Below are positions 39,601-54,600 of a stretch of DNA of 64,000 nt, piece after piece. Within the stretch, counting starts at the first letter, position 1, and each line of letters starts with the position of its first letter. The stretch is taken from the NCBI GenBank assembly GCA_038502055.1, contig JAXRKN010000044.1, forward strand, positions 11,057,501 to 11,121,500, written 5' to 3'. The notes beneath the pieces are model-generated. The model did no database searches, was not told the origin of the DNA, and saw only the letters and a program-made list of their open reading frames with translations. The DNA comes from Tanytarsus gracilentus (lineage: Eukaryota > Arthropoda > Insecta > Diptera > Chironomidae). Position numbers and translations under genes: made by a program.

Positions 39601-42600
39601 TCTGTCTGCACGATTCATTTTATGAAGCTTTTTATGAAATTAAAAATTTTCTCTCACTTTGCAAATATTTGATAAACTCTAAATTGTCTGCCACTCGCCG
39701 CGATGTTCTGTGTGGACGAAAAATTTTATCTCACTGTTGTTTAAGCACGGAGAGAACTTTAATTAATTTAATTGTGAAAGCAACTTGACATTAAGAATAA
39801 TTGGATTAATAAAAAAAAATATTTTTTTGATGCATTTGCGAAACGAGTCAAGGTGACCCAAGTTTTAAGCACGAAATGAGGCCATTAGCCAAAATTTATG
39901 TGGGTAAGTGACAGCTCTCACTCTCTCTCGAGAAGGTCATTCTTGTCGTGATTGAACAATATGGGTGCGGATGAAGTCACATCTAATTAAAATTCCGTTG
40001 ATACTTGCTACAATTTTTCATTGCGACTTTATATGTCGTGCAGATGATGATGACATCCGATATTGAGTCGTAGGAAATTCCAATGTTGAACATCCGAAAA
40101 AAAAATCAATGAGTGAGTCACCTGAACATAATTTGCGAGCGACATAATTTTTAGAGCATCAGGCCGACATTTTAATCAGGAAATATGGGTTTGATGTTAT
40201 TGAACCGGAAAAATTTATGCTACTTTTAAGGGGTTGAAGGAAGTTGAAGGGATCGGGACACTTTTTAATTAATTTATTGATTTTTTAGCACAGAAAATAG
40301 TTAAAAACAATGGAAAATAATTTCATGTCAACAACTTGCATTTTTTTGAGGGTTGAAAACAACAAAGTGCACAACAAATTGTATTATTTTGGGGTTTCAA
40401 GCAACATAAAAAAAATAACAGACATGTCAGAATAGAAGGAAGTTTATGGTGAAGGAGATAAATAGGGTTTGTTAAATGTAAGTCACGTGAGAGAGGGGAA
40501 AAACTAGAATTTGTAGTATTTTTGGAACATGATGACTACATAAAATGAAAATTGATCCGTGGGGAATAATATTTTTTTGAGGGTTATCTGCGAGAGAAAA
40601 GAAACGCTATGCGATGGTCATTAAATAAAAACCATTACTAAGATTTTCAGTTATCCGGCACTGAGAAAATTATTGTTATTACTTTTACGACTTAATTGCA
40701 GCCGCGCCGCAACAACTAAAATTTAAATTTCTTCATACCGTGTCGAGCTTGATTGCAGAAAAAAAATTCTACAGATGATTTTTTTTCGGTTTTGTATAAA
40801 CGGTAAAAGAGAATAGCGAAATTAAAATTGCAAGTGGTAATTGAAAAGAGATCTAGAGAAACACTTGCAGAATTGTGTTCCGCTTCTGTGACAAAATGTG
40901 GGCAAAATGTTGAAAGAAGAAAAATCATTGAAGCGACGCGACAAGCATTCTTATGTCTGATTGTGCAAAGTCTTATTTCGCTCTCACTCGAAACGGAGCT
41001 TAATGAATGGCTTCCAATGACTTAACTCGAACGACGATTGTTATTTGTTTTCATACTTTATGACCAAATCGAGACTCAAATTAATTTTTTGTGAAATGCA
41101 TAATTATTATTAAAAAGTTGTTTTTTTCAGCTAAATCGTGATTTTTGCAAATTGCTATAATTAGTTTCGCACATCTCATGTGAAACTCGAGACAATTTGG
41201 ACATTATTGGGTTATAAATAGTTAAATTTAAACTGATTGCATGCATGATAAAAGTCACCTTGAAAAATTACTTTTTGAAAACAATTCTATTGCGATCGTT
41301 CACCTCTTTCACTCCATTCTTTTCACTGTCGGATTATGAATTTCTTTTGCTGCCTTTTACTGCTGTGTTTAAAAATAAGAGTCACATTAAAAAGAGGCAA
41401 AAGTTCTTCAATTTCCTCTCTTTCTCTTCCTCTGTGTGCGCGAGTTTGCAAACACACTTATCGCTCTTGGAAGTGCTAAAAAGTGCTCTCGTTTGAGCAA
41501 TCGTCATTAATTATTTTCTTCATGAAAGAAATAATATAAAAATCTAGAAATGACATCATCTCTTTGCATGTGGAAATCATTTCAAAAGTTGGTTGACTCT
41601 TTTTTTTCGAACGCACATTTGAGCTATGGTGTAAAGTAAATTTAATATTTCCTTCTAAAAATGAGCTGGAAATAATAAAACAAAATTTCTGCATCGCTTG
41701 TCAAAGCAAAAAAAAAGTTTAAAACTGTGTGTGCGGCGACGTATGCGGTTTTTAAATTTTTCGTGTTTATTTCAAATCGCATTCAACTGTGTGTGTGTGC
41801 TACACTCGAGTGTATTCATGAAGAAAATATTTATGACAGCAAGTTATGAATGATTTATTTTTAGATTTTTTTGTTCTTTTAGATTATAAAAATTCGCCGT
41901 CACAATTGATTCACGTTCACGGCGAAAATGAGAGAGACTTTTTCTCTCACTGCTATTTGTTTTTATGATGAGCGGCAGCTGGTTTTCATACCTTAGTCAT
42001 TTCCATCGAGTGAAGTTCAAACAAAACGCTCGAAGTTGAGTGCAAACAACAAACAAATTAGAAGCTATTTACTTTTTGCGATTCTTTTATCTTAAGTTGA
42101 GTCCTCAAAATTGGTTTCGAATATCTTAGGATTTAAATTTATTGCAAGTTCTTTGGAAAAAGTGGCAATTTATTTTCTGTCTCATTATAAGCTTATCACA
42201 ATTCACCCCCACAAAGTATTTTTCGATCTCTCTTATTTAATTTAAAAGGCATGCGTCTCTTGGGTACACTTCTTTTTTTTGAGAAGAAGAAAGACTTGCT
42301 TTTACCATAAATTCTCCTGTCTGCATGCCACCACCATTACCATCCGGTTTTTGAACTACTCGAAAATAATTTTTTGGGCACGTGTTCAGTGCTGGTTAAC
42401 ATTTGCATAATAAAGAAATGTTTTTAATAAGGCACACACGAAAATATTATTTCATGTATGAGGGCGTAATCATGTTGACGTTGATGTGATGCGACACGGT
42501 AGGATTTTTTTTCTCGCAAATTGAGTACGCAATTTTTTAGCGGGTCACACCCATGTATGCCTCGAGTCATTGCCAAGTAATGGAAGACACAGCTGTTCAT

Positions 42601-45600
42601 CCACATCAAACATCCGAAGCTTCCGGCACAGATTGCTTTCAATGTATGCTAAAAATGTGAAGATAATGTGCGAGACACGATTGTTATAATTAAATTAAGA
42701 GAGAGGAACTAATGAAAGAGCATCGCTTGTCCATTCTTCTTAAAGAATCCCACACAAATATTTTGTCTGGCTGTTTGTCTGTAAGCAATTATTTTGTTGT
42801 TTGTTTCCTTTTGGCTGCGTTTTCAAGAAACCTAAGAAAGTTATAATGAGTCGCCATTACACCTTCATTTATCTCCTCTGCTCTGCGCGCGCCTAGCTTC
42901 ATCGTGATTCACTAATTACTTTGCGCGAGTGTTTTCTTTTAGGTCGAAATGTGTGAATGAAAAACGCATGTTGTATCTATTGATGGTCAGGGTCAAAAAA
43001 TTGAAATATTTTTTAATAAATTAAATTAAATTAAATTTATTTTAAAGATGACAAACATTTAAGAAAATCTCTCGGAGATTGAAAACAGCCGGCAATCGCA
43101 TTTTTCTCATTTCATTTCCTCATTTTTTAAAATATCAATTTTATTTTGAGTAAAGGCCAAAAAGGAATTTTGATGGTGTGAAAGTCTAGGGATGGGCAAC
43201 CTATAAAATTTTTAATAGGAACACGCCTAAGTGAGAAATTATTTTTATAATGCGAGAAGAAGAGTATTCAAATTTATGACATTTTTGTGGAGGCAGCAAA
43301 ATTAAAAATTTGAATTTTGACAAATCACTTTGCACACATTCTAAGAAAAAATTAATTTTCTGCGATATTTTCCTCATTCATTATCACCTCGTTGACGGAA
43401 TGAAGTAACAAGACGATAAAAAAAGGAAAATTTGACAAGTTAAGAAGCTTGAGTGAAGTCATCGGGTCATTTTTTGCAACCAAAATCGCTAAATTGAAAT
43501 TTCTCAATTAATTTTTTCAACTTGAAGCTTGAAATTGAATTTTAATAGGATTTTAAGTTTTCAAGAGCATTAAATCTCAGCATGATGTCAGCAACATTAA
43601 ATCATTACACTGTATCGTGAAAATGCAACCAGCCCATTTCGTGTCGCAAGTGAAAGATTTTTCATGTGTCTCCAGCTCTCAAGAATGAAGCTATAAAAGG
43701 AGAAAAATAATAACAATTATTGTTTATTTTTAATCTTATAACTTATGAGCTCTCTCGTGTGTTTTGCATGTAAAATTGCTGCCTCTATATATGTTGTCAT
43801 CGCGAGAGAGAGAGAGGGAAAAAATTGTTAATGTTCTGTTTAAAAAAAGCCATAAATTTTAATTGAAAGGCATCATATGCTATTTTTTAAAAATTTTCTT
43901 TTATTGCTTCCTTAGCGATCGTGTTGTCGAGATAGAGTTTACATAGAGTTACATTTTTCGAGTTTAAATAATTTCGTTTCGAGTTTAGTTCGTTTAATAT
44001 GGCATGAATTTAGGTTCATCGTCCTCGTCTTCATCATCTTCATTCTCTTCAGGAGCATTGCGGTTTGGCAATGGAATTGGTCCTAAGAAGTTTGTCTCTT
44101 CAGGGTCGCTGAAATATGGAAGAGGGAAAATTGGCTGGACATCTAAAGGTAAAAGAGGACGAACTGCGATGGGAAAGAGATAAGGTCTGACTAAAGCCTC
44201 ATCTTGATGAGCTGCTGGTTGAATAGATTCAAGTGGACGGCTATAACCTGGATCAATTCTTTGATTAAGTGGTCGAATTGGAATTCCTTGAGGGAAGAGT
44301 TCACGAATGTATTTGATTTGCTCTTCTTCAGTCATTCCCTTCATTTTTTCAAGGATAGCAATATAGTCTGATTCTGGATTGAGGGCAACATTGAATGGTC
44401 GAATTGGCATAAAATCAGGTGCTTGAATTGATCTTGGAGATCTAACTAAAGGTTTCTCTTGGGTTTGTGGTCGTGCTAATGGAATTTCATCGGCCTTGTA
44501 ATGCTTTCTACGTCCATTTTTAACTGCTTCACGTTCCTCGGGTGTCATTGCTTCCCATCTTTCACGAATTGCCTGCAATTTATCCTCGCCAACTTTTTTA
44601 TGTTCAGTAGCATGATGTGCTGATCGAACAACTGGTGCCTCAGGGAAATGTCGGATTGGTTGAACTGATCTTGGTCTTCTAATACGAACTTCTTCACTTG
44701 AACTAGAACTGCTTGAGCTTTCAGAGCTCTCACTTGATTCAGAGTTGCGGAAACTCTGTGGCTTTTGATACTTTTCAAGTAAAACTTTCTGTTGTTCAGG
44801 CGTCATTGAGTTCCATTTGTCACGAGCTGCCTCAACCTGCTCATCAGAGAATTTTTGATGACCTCCATGGCCATGAGAGGCGGGAAGTGGTCGAGGGAAT
44901 CGCTCGCCAAAAAGATGATTCTTCAATGCTGCTTGCTCTTGAGGTGATAATGAATCAAATAAGTCGGTCATTCGTTGGTGAGTTGCATCATTTGTGGCCT
45001 CTGGAAGTGGAATTAATGGTGGATGAGGTCGATGTGAAAATTGACCTTGTGGTTGTGGTCGAACGGCATGATGAAGATCAGTCATGCGGTGTGCAAGATC
45101 GGTGAAAAAGTCATTTGGAAGGAAAAATGCTTGGCTGGCAACAATTGCCATTGAAAATACTACAAGTGTCTTCATTTCTTCTTTTTAATCCTCTTTAACT
45201 TTTAAATTTCTTTTTTTTCGTTCTCTTTTTGTTCACTTTAGAATTGAATGTTGATTACTGAATAGAATTCACACGGTCTGTCTTCATTTTATACTCATTT
45301 CATGTACTCTCGAAAAAACAGTGATTTCATGAGTTGTCAGAAAAAATGTAATTAATTGACGCACAGTTGATAAGGCTCGCGCGACATACTTGTGCTGTCT
45401 TCTTTATTATTTTTTGCTCGATATATTTTGAGCAGAAATTTCAAGAAAAATCGCGCAAATTATAATTGCTTGTAGTGTATTGTTTTCTAAGAGTAAATTT
45501 TATCTTGATGAAGACAATGTGCGCCAATTGCCGGTTGACTCATAATAATAATAAACAAAAATATTTACAATTAAGGAACTTCCCAATTCGAAGAAAATCT

Positions 45601-48600
45601 TAAAGTACTTCATTCAAATTTTAAAAGTTTTTTAATGGGTTGAGAAAACTGTGTATCAATAAATGTTTTTAAAATACATATTTTATACTTAAAGTTCTCT
45701 CCCCTCGATTATTTTTAATTTATTTAAACTCTCGATAATCTTAATTAAGACATAATTTAAACGACAAAAGTCCATTAAGATAAATCACAAACACCCAAAC
45801 TGCACTCTCAAATGCTCATTATCTCAATATTTATTGGGACGATTCCATGAAAATATAATAATAAAGGTAGATGCTTAAGCAACCTCTCAATTTCACCTTT
45901 TCATTCTTCTCTCTCTCTCATGATTGAGCATCGTTAAATCAACTTAATGAATCTGATGCGCACACAGCTCACCTACGCGATAATTCTCTTCGCTTTTATC
46001 AATATCGGTGCTAATGAACGAATGCGATCGCACCCACTCTGCCTAATAGTTGTTCTTTATCTCGCCAAATCACATTTCATTCTTTCCTCGATGGAAGTTT
46101 AATGTAACAAGCATTGAAAATTAACAAATTAAGGTCGTGACTGATGCCTTCCAGTCACTCTCTTCATCATCATTATTATTATGCTTATTAATTCGAGATT
46201 TGTCTGCGAGATATAAAGTTTTCCTTTTTCATCTCACATCGGGGCAGTGATTGATGGTGAATGCAGTGTGCACTCGACTGTGCGATGATCTCTAAGATTA
46301 TAATTTTGTTTTAATCGTTTTTAGCTACTGAAAGAAGAAAAAGTTTTAAATATAAAAGCTTGTAATTATGCTCGAAGGGAAGTTTCGTTTTAATTCAATA
46401 ATAACCAGCAGTTCATGACGCACATGAGTGTGCTTTATGTTCATCATAAAAAGATCTCTTAAGATGCCGCGATCATGATTTTTAAAAAAATAATTATTGA
46501 AAACAAGAAAATTACACCCAGTACAAGTTCTTCCCCGTTTCACTCTCAATTGACGCGTCATTTATTTATGTGTTGAGATTCTGTTATCATTTTTCATTAA
46601 ATTAATTTTTCCTCTTATCAAAATTAATTAGTGACTGCAATTTTTTCAAGGTCTGATAAGACACCAATGCGCAATGATAGCAGGAATTGCTCAGTTTTTG
46701 AAGCTTTTATTTAATTTTTAAAAAATCAGTTGGTAAAAATTTTAAACGTTTTGATTGATTGATGACGAATAGGTAGCACGCTGTAGTTACCAAGAAGACG
46801 CACCCGTTTTAATTTCCTTATAAAAATTTTTGTTATCCACATCCTTCCTCCATCTAATCTAGTCGATTAGCATGGGATGAACAGGTCATTAATATATGTC
46901 CGTTAGTGAAAAAATTTACTATTTTAATTTTTTACATGAAAAATTCCAACCCGCGCAAAAAATAATTTCTCCAAAAATTTTAAATTGGTTAATAAAAAAG
47001 TGCTGTTTTAAAAACACGAAGCAATAAATTACAATTTCTGGGACATAAATTCTCATCTGCTCTTCTTCTTCAACCGTTGACCACCTGAAATTGCTACAAA
47101 ATTTCTCTCTCGCAGTTGCAATTTGCGAATCGAGGCTACCGAAAAAAAACAAGAGAATTTGGATCGAGATTAATGAACTCATAAAAAAACTTTTTTCACA
47201 TTGTGTCAAAACATGGAAATTCGCAAAGAAATGCAAAATCTCTTTTATCCATATTCCGCGCTCTCGTCCAGTTATGTATTTCACCCATCGGCAGCACTAA
47301 CCAAGCATTCGAATCAAACTGTTTTTCAATTTTCTTTCTTCACCATGCGCCGCGGCATGTAATTTTTACTTTTTTTTGAGTACTAGAAAGAAATTCCATC
47401 CGTTGGATATGTTCATTCTTCAATAACTGTGTTTTGTTTGCTCTAGACCGATCATGAACACATCAACAAACCATGCCCTCTCTCTTTCCACTAAATACGA
47501 TGTGCATTTTACCAGCAAATCAATTTTTTTCCGAGTGAAACTTTTTAATCCGATGAAAATTACTTATTTTCTCTCTATTTTTACAGATAATTATAATCGC
47601 ATCGCATCGGACTTGTGTGCATTAGCAAAACATCAGGGATCACGCGACAATATTTCCGTAATTGTTGTCTATCTAAAGGAACCCGATATCATAGCGACAC
47701 AAACCTGGCCATCGGACATTACCGCACATAATAGAGACAAAATAATGGATAATTTAAATATGTACGAGTCAGAACAAGTTGCACCCCAGCAACAGCCACT
47801 AGTTTCAATGGATGCACTTGGAAATACAAATCAGGTGAGATTAATGAAAAAAATAAATGCAATGGATGGCAACAATTTCTTTAAAATATTGAAACTATTT
47901 ACTCACGGGCTTTTTTAAATAAAATTCCCCTGCTCATCAATCTCTCTCAAATTAACCTTCACATTGTATAGCCGTGAAAAATGAATTTATTCGCAAGAGC
48001 ATCGCACGTTAAACTGTTGCAAAGTACAAGCAAAAATACTCTCATGTTGAAATATTTTTCGAATGAATGCACATGAATTTCATTTCTTTCTTTAAGACAC
48101 GGTGCTATTTTTTGAATCAATGATTGCATCAAATTTACATTTCAATTAGCTCTTTTGCTATTTTCTTCGTGGCACGCAAACCCCTTCACTCTCAGGAAAA
48201 TTAAATAAACTTTCTCGCGAGAGATGTTTTTATGCAAAAATAAAAATTCTTCTCATCCCTTGCATCTCACACTTAATTAACACTCAATTTAAATTGTCTT
48301 TTTCGCTCTTCCCACAGGACATCTTTAACAATCCATTTGGAGACTATAGCAATCAACTTATCAGCGATGTGGCATCGGCGACGATGGGAAAGAGCACAGA
48401 AATAACGGACATGGTCTTGCAACAACAACAACAGCAGCAGCAGCCAGTTGAGAATGTGGAGTTTTGCACCAATGACTTGACCACGAATCTAAACAGCATT
48501 AATAACAATAAGTTGATTAATAATGGATCACACGATGAGGAGGACGATAATGATGATGTTAGCATGGAAGCAGATGCTGATTTTATGATGGATCATAATC

Positions 48601-51600
48601 AGCAAGAACAACCGCCTCAGCAACAAGTAGTTCCCGACATCTTGAACGATGATAATAACAATAGTAATAATAATTTGGGCCCCGAGACCGATGTCGATGC
48701 CATTATTGACGATGAAGAGTTTCATTTTAATGTCGCGAGTGGTGGCGGTGAGAAGGAGAAAAATCAAATGGAATTCAAGGAAACTGCTGACGTCATCGAT
48801 CACATTGAGATGAGCTTCGAAGGCTCCTCAACGGACATTGCTACCGCACTAGAGAACAAAATTTTCGGCGAAATCTTTCCTGAAATGAAAGGCGGTGGAA
48901 ATCCATTTGCTAACGAGAGTTTTGCTGCCGTCGATAATAAAATTTTGGAAGAGCAACAGCAGCAACAACTTGGAGAGATTCAGCAACAATTTGAATATGG
49001 TGCTAATGAGTTCAGCGAAATAGTAGAAAATGCTGAGCGTGAAATTGACTTTGCTATGCATGAAACTGCAGCAAGTGCTGTCGGCTTTACAGACGAATTG
49101 ATTAGCAGTGCCAACAATGAGGAAGTTGCCATTAAACAACAACAAGAAGAAGAAGAGTCAGGTGAGTCATTATATTACATTGTATAGTATGTCGAAAAAA
49201 AGAGAAAATAACGGAGAACTGTACATTCTGTCAAATATGTCGCACGATTTTAAATCAAGATAAAAATGCCGCACAATTATTTTGATCATTTTCAAACGTG
49301 TACAAATATAGAGGTTTTTTGTGTGAATCACAATTGGATTTTTTAAAAAAAAAATAATATTTTTATACAGACACATGAAATTTCTAATTTTTATATCAAT
49401 TCAAAAGCAAAATGATGTCACAAAAAGCAAGAAAAAGAAAAATTATCGATGCGAATTAGCAAGTGAATTATAATTTTCCCAAAAATAGAATCACACTTTC
49501 CTCTGCGTCATCGTCAATATATAAATTTTTTTATGCGTTCATTTTTTCATCGAGATATTTTTGGAAGCAGTCTTTCTTCTCTTCCGGCAAATTCTCCCAT
49601 CTACGTCTCCAGTCTTCGCGTGCCAACAAGAAAGAATCGAGTTTTTCAAGAATGGCTTCTGGAAGCTCATACTCGCTGTATGGCATGGCCTCGGACTCAT
49701 CGGGCATCGGTACCTCAACTAATTCCGGAATGTCTGGAAATTCGATAAAGTCTGCGTCTTCCTAAAACAAGCGAAGGAAAAACAAAATAAATTCACTTTT
49801 CGTGTTCGATGATAAAGAAAAAAAAAGTTTACAGTTTGATAAGCGGCAGCCGGGGCAAAGCGGATGGCAATGAAGTCACTGATTTTCTCACGAATTAATT
49901 CGGGAAGTTGGTCAATAATGCCATCGAGTTCTTCAGCTTCGTTGTCAGCTTCGACCTGCTTCAATTCACTGAAACGTTGATAGAGATAGTTCTTCAACTT
50001 GGTACGATCTTCAGCTTCCATTCCTTCGATTCTAGTGTGAATGCGGCTCTTGACAGAGTCTGGGATGTGTTCGAGACGAGCATAGAGAGATTTTTCAAAG
50101 AATTCACGTTCCTCGGGTGTCATTTCCAACCATTTTTTCTCCCATTTCTTGCGCAACTCAACAAATTTGTCGAGTTTCTCGCGCATAAATTCTGGAATAT
50201 CTTCGACTTCGTAGGCGTAGGCGGTGGCAAAGAGTGCCAATGCAATAATTAAGATCGTTTTCATTTTTCCGTAACTCTATGAGTTTTCACTTTCAACAAA
50301 ACCTGCGAAAAAACTAAAGCCCTATCGATGGGACGCGTTCAATTTATAGAAAAACTTTTTAAGCATTGAACAGACAGCTTTTTGATGTCCAAACATGCGA
50401 GATAACAGTTGACAATTGAAAATTCTTTCGAGTATCATGTACAAGGTGATAAATGCTGTCAATATAAATTCAATTTAATTTTTAACATATTCCTTGCAAG
50501 TGTCGCGAGACCGCAAAAAAATGAAGAAGTCTGTATGATCGACATATTCGGGTTAAATTGGTTGCCCTGTTGGCAATAAAAAGAAAATAATTGTTTAAAG
50601 TCGGTTCAGATGTGTGAAATTTAGAAAAAAGAAAAAAAATTAGTCGTGTCAAAAAAACCCATAAAGTTATTGTGATTTTTATCATTTGATCATTTCCAAA
50701 TGTGGTCGTAAAACTATTCGATTACATTTCTAAATTCGACGCCGCAATGCTTTTACGATGCTGATGACAGACGATAATAATTAAATCACGAGCAAATTGT
50801 TTTGACAACTCGCATTTTTTTGCGGTGGTGGATTTTAATTTAGACGCTTATGGTAGAACGCCTCTACATATTGATAGATTTTTTTTCTTCAGATTCGAGG
50901 AGGCAGTGCATAAATTTACAGCTCATAATTTTTTAACCTTTAAATTATTTCACCATTTTGCGAATTAGAAAAGAAATCATGAAAAGAAAATAACTCAAAG
51001 GTGCTGTAAAAATTGTTGATGATGATGGCTGCCTGATGTGAAATTGATGGTTGAACCTTTTCAGCTTTTCCAAACACTTCCCATCGAGCCATTCATACAT
51101 AATTCATTCAGCATAATTTCGACAAGAAAATTCATCATTAGAGATGAGGCAATCTTCGGATGAGATTGAAAAATAATATTGAGAAGCGAAATTAAAGTTC
51201 AAGAAATTACATTTTTTATAAAATATAGAAAATCATAAAGATCATAAAAATATGTGTACTTCAAATTTTCCCTTAATTTTTCTCCCGACCCGTTAATTTC
51301 TCCAAATAAATTTAATAGCATCTCACAATTACTCCTGCTTTATGTATCTCCACCTAATTTCATTGATATATGGCTTAACCGACACAGTTGGAAGCGTATT
51401 TAATATAAATTAAAGCATAACCGAGAACATGGATAGTAAAAAAAGTATAACACTCGTACTACACGTGTTAAAGCGTCAAATGAGCTTCTGAACTTTGAAA
51501 TCATAACTCTCGATCATGTTCGAGTGAGTAATCGAAAGGCAAAACTTATAAATTAACTTCTCTTCAAAAACAACCTCGAGATAATCATCTTAAAAATACA

Positions 51601-54600
51601 ATTTATATACAAAATGTCTTTATAACAATCGCACATAGACCCTCTCGATACAATTACATACGATCGCGATCATTTCTTCATATCATGAATCACACAAGAG
51701 AGTTGACTATAAATCATGATTTTATTTCTCACATGCCATGAGCGAATACAAGACTTTTTTTTTCTGCTGCGGCACTGTAAACATATCATTGTGGCTGGCA
51801 ATCAATTTAATGAGATTGATTTCAAAAGGGAGTTATTAAAAAAGTTTAACAAGACTCACTTATAGTGATGAGAAATTTACGATTAAAATTAAATTTAATA
51901 ATGTGAAATTATATAAATGTCACTGTGAATCTAAATTGGCATAAACTCCGCTACGAGCTGTCATTTTACTCTAATTTATGACGACAATGAATTTCAATTT
52001 TTTTACGCTCACGTTTTTTGTAACGTATAAATTCAAATTTAACCGCTTCAACCGAAACACAGTGAACCCTCTGCAAGTCAACCGCTCAGTAGAATTTTTT
52101 TGAGCCATTAAAACATCCATCATTTTTAGTTATTTACAAGTTTAACATTCGTCAGCGTACCTTAATTGTTTAAATTTACTGGAAATTTCATTAATAAAGT
52201 CAAATTGCGTTTGTAAAAGTCGGAGAACATTGTGATTAAGGTGAATTTACACGAGAAATATCGAGTTAAAAAATATTCCGGCAATAAAAAAAAATTCACT
52301 GTGCTTAAGAAGAAAAAATATTAAAGAAAGAAATCGAAGTAACGCATTTGTGAGTGAATTTTATGAGCTTGACATTATTATGATTTTGGCATGCTCTATT
52401 TACATACGATTTGCTTATATTTGACGAGAGGTTTATGTAAGGTTATGAAATTGTCCTTAACGCCTTACGAATTGTGAAGAGAAAAAAGTTTACTGTGTGT
52501 GGTTTGAAAGATGTGCGGTAAATAAGATCCAGCCTTAATTTCTGTTGAGTTAAAGGGAGTGTCCGTAGGAAATTTGAAGGATCTTTTTGCAATGACAATA
52601 TTAACACAAAATAATTAAATTTAAAAGTTTAAAATTTTCTCTCATAAAAATCACATAGTTCTTCTTATTTCTGGCTAATATGCGCGTGTGTGTACAACAA
52701 TTATGAAAGATGAGCAAAATATATATGCTATAAAAAAGAGAGTGTGAGACGGGATCGAGTGTGAAGTGTGTCACGATCTTTCAAGTATAACAGCACCTTA
52801 TAAACATTCTATTTAAATTCATCACACTCCCAAAAATGACGTAATTTCCAAACAATTTCTTGAGAAAACATCAAGAAAGTCACAGTAGAGCGACGATTAA
52901 GCACTTCTTATTATTCATCAAGAATGCATACATAAAAGAGAGAAGAAATGCTCGCATGCTCTAAACTAAATATAGAAAGAATTCTCGATAATTCTATTTT
53001 TAATGCATTTTCTCATTTTGTTGCCTTTTTGTCAACGCCGCATCGTTTGATTTTTTTGAGATTTTAAGAACTTTTAAAGACAATGTATACTCAAAGATTT
53101 TGGTATAGCTCAAAAAATGATTTTATAATTTACACATTCTTTGATCATTGATTCTCTTCGGTTGTGCTGTGATTTACACATAAAAATCTTAAAGATCTCT
53201 TTTATATATCTACGCATGTTCTAATTTACTCTCTCATCGATATACACACACAAAAAACCAGTCGTCGCGCGTCTCTCGACTTAAAATCAATCTTATTACA
53301 CAACCGGCAAAATAAAGAAAAAGATACAAAAAAAATTGTATGATTAATCATTTAAATAAATTAACATTTCCTAAATAAATCTTCAAAAAGGCTACGAGAG
53401 AGCGTAAAAACTGTGTCATAATCGTGCGACATATACAAATTCGCGAACTAAATTGGCAAAATGCTAATGATGCTGATGTTATTATTACTTTTAGACCTTG
53501 GTTTAATTGGAACGGCAACGACACCGTTGCAACAAGAGCAGCAAACAACAGCGACACTTGGCGGTGAGAGTGGCATCGAGGAATCAGAAGGAGAGGAAGA
53601 CGAAGAGTGGATTTATAATAAGCCAGAGGAAAAAATACAGAGTGAGTTAGGCGCTGTTGAAGAGAATATTGAGGCCGCCACAGCTCCAATTATTGAAGAG
53701 GATATTGAGGAACCGCCAACGGCACCAATTTCCGAGCAGGCCGAGCAATTTGATTTTAATGTGAGTATTTGATTAAAGCCAAATCATAGCAAACAAATGA
53801 TTAATATTTTTTTTAGTTGCCTGCAAGCGATCCAATAACAGTTGAAGAAGCTCAACAAGTAATTGAGAACATTGAGGAAATCGTCCCGCAGGAAGCGATT
53901 GAGAGTGTAAAGTTTGAGACTGAAAGCTACGAAGAGGAGCAAAAGGAAAATATCAATCCCGAAGAGGTGCAAAGTAATTTTGAACAACTCGAGTTAGCGA
54001 CAGCCGATGATATGGAATCTCAGTTGAATCCAGACGCCAAGGAATTCATTCCAGTGTCACCCGTTTCAAGATCGCAAGAGTTTTCGTCGCCACCACCCTC
54101 CGAAAATGGCTTCGATCGCCCCCTCGCTAACCCAATATTGGGCAGTTTCGACGATGCCGTTGTTTCGCAATCGCCACGCAAGGGAGAATTAATTATGGAA
54201 GACGTACCAATTCCGGATACTGAGAATGAGTTCGATCAAGAGGCCGATGCACGTCCACATGAGGTCAATTTAATGGAGGAGAACTTCCATCGTATTGATT
54301 CGCCTTCGGCAAAGGAGGCAATGCAAATTGATGAGAAACTCGAGCAGAGCTATAGTGCCGACGATTCACAGCACTTTGAGGAGGAGACAAAACAGCAAAA
54401 AGAAGACTATAAGGTGCTCGAAAAGTCCTTTGAAGAGTATTCGAATGGATTCCAAAGTAAAATCGATGATGCTATGAATAGATCTTTCTATGAGGGCCGT
54501 GATGGTGATATTTTAGCGAACAATGACTTATTAAATACCGTACAGCCGATTCCCTCGTTCGAAGATGAACAACCCGAAGCGGACCATCATCAAAATCATA

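Larger units (their letters stand above)
29726..47586 (+). other. Giant PP2C intron (17.9 kb)
   Basis: It begins with GTGAGT after the codon for Pro and ends with TTTTTACAG. Flanking exons share phase 1 and join two consecutive parts of the PP2C domain. Apart from the items listed separately (candidate promoter at 30.9 kb, AT microsatellite, retroelement at 35.2-37.0 kb, antisense secreted gene at 44-45 kb) I see only AT-rich DNA with short, unsupported open frames. Confidence 0.8.

Noticed and set aside
53461..53494. In-frame ATG and hydrophobic leader before PP2C exon 7, suggesting a separate secreted PAM2 protein
   Set aside because: It overlaps a strong polypyrimidine/AG acceptor, and exon 6 to exon 7 phases match exactly. 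A secreted PAM2 protein would make little sense. It remains a minor alternative.
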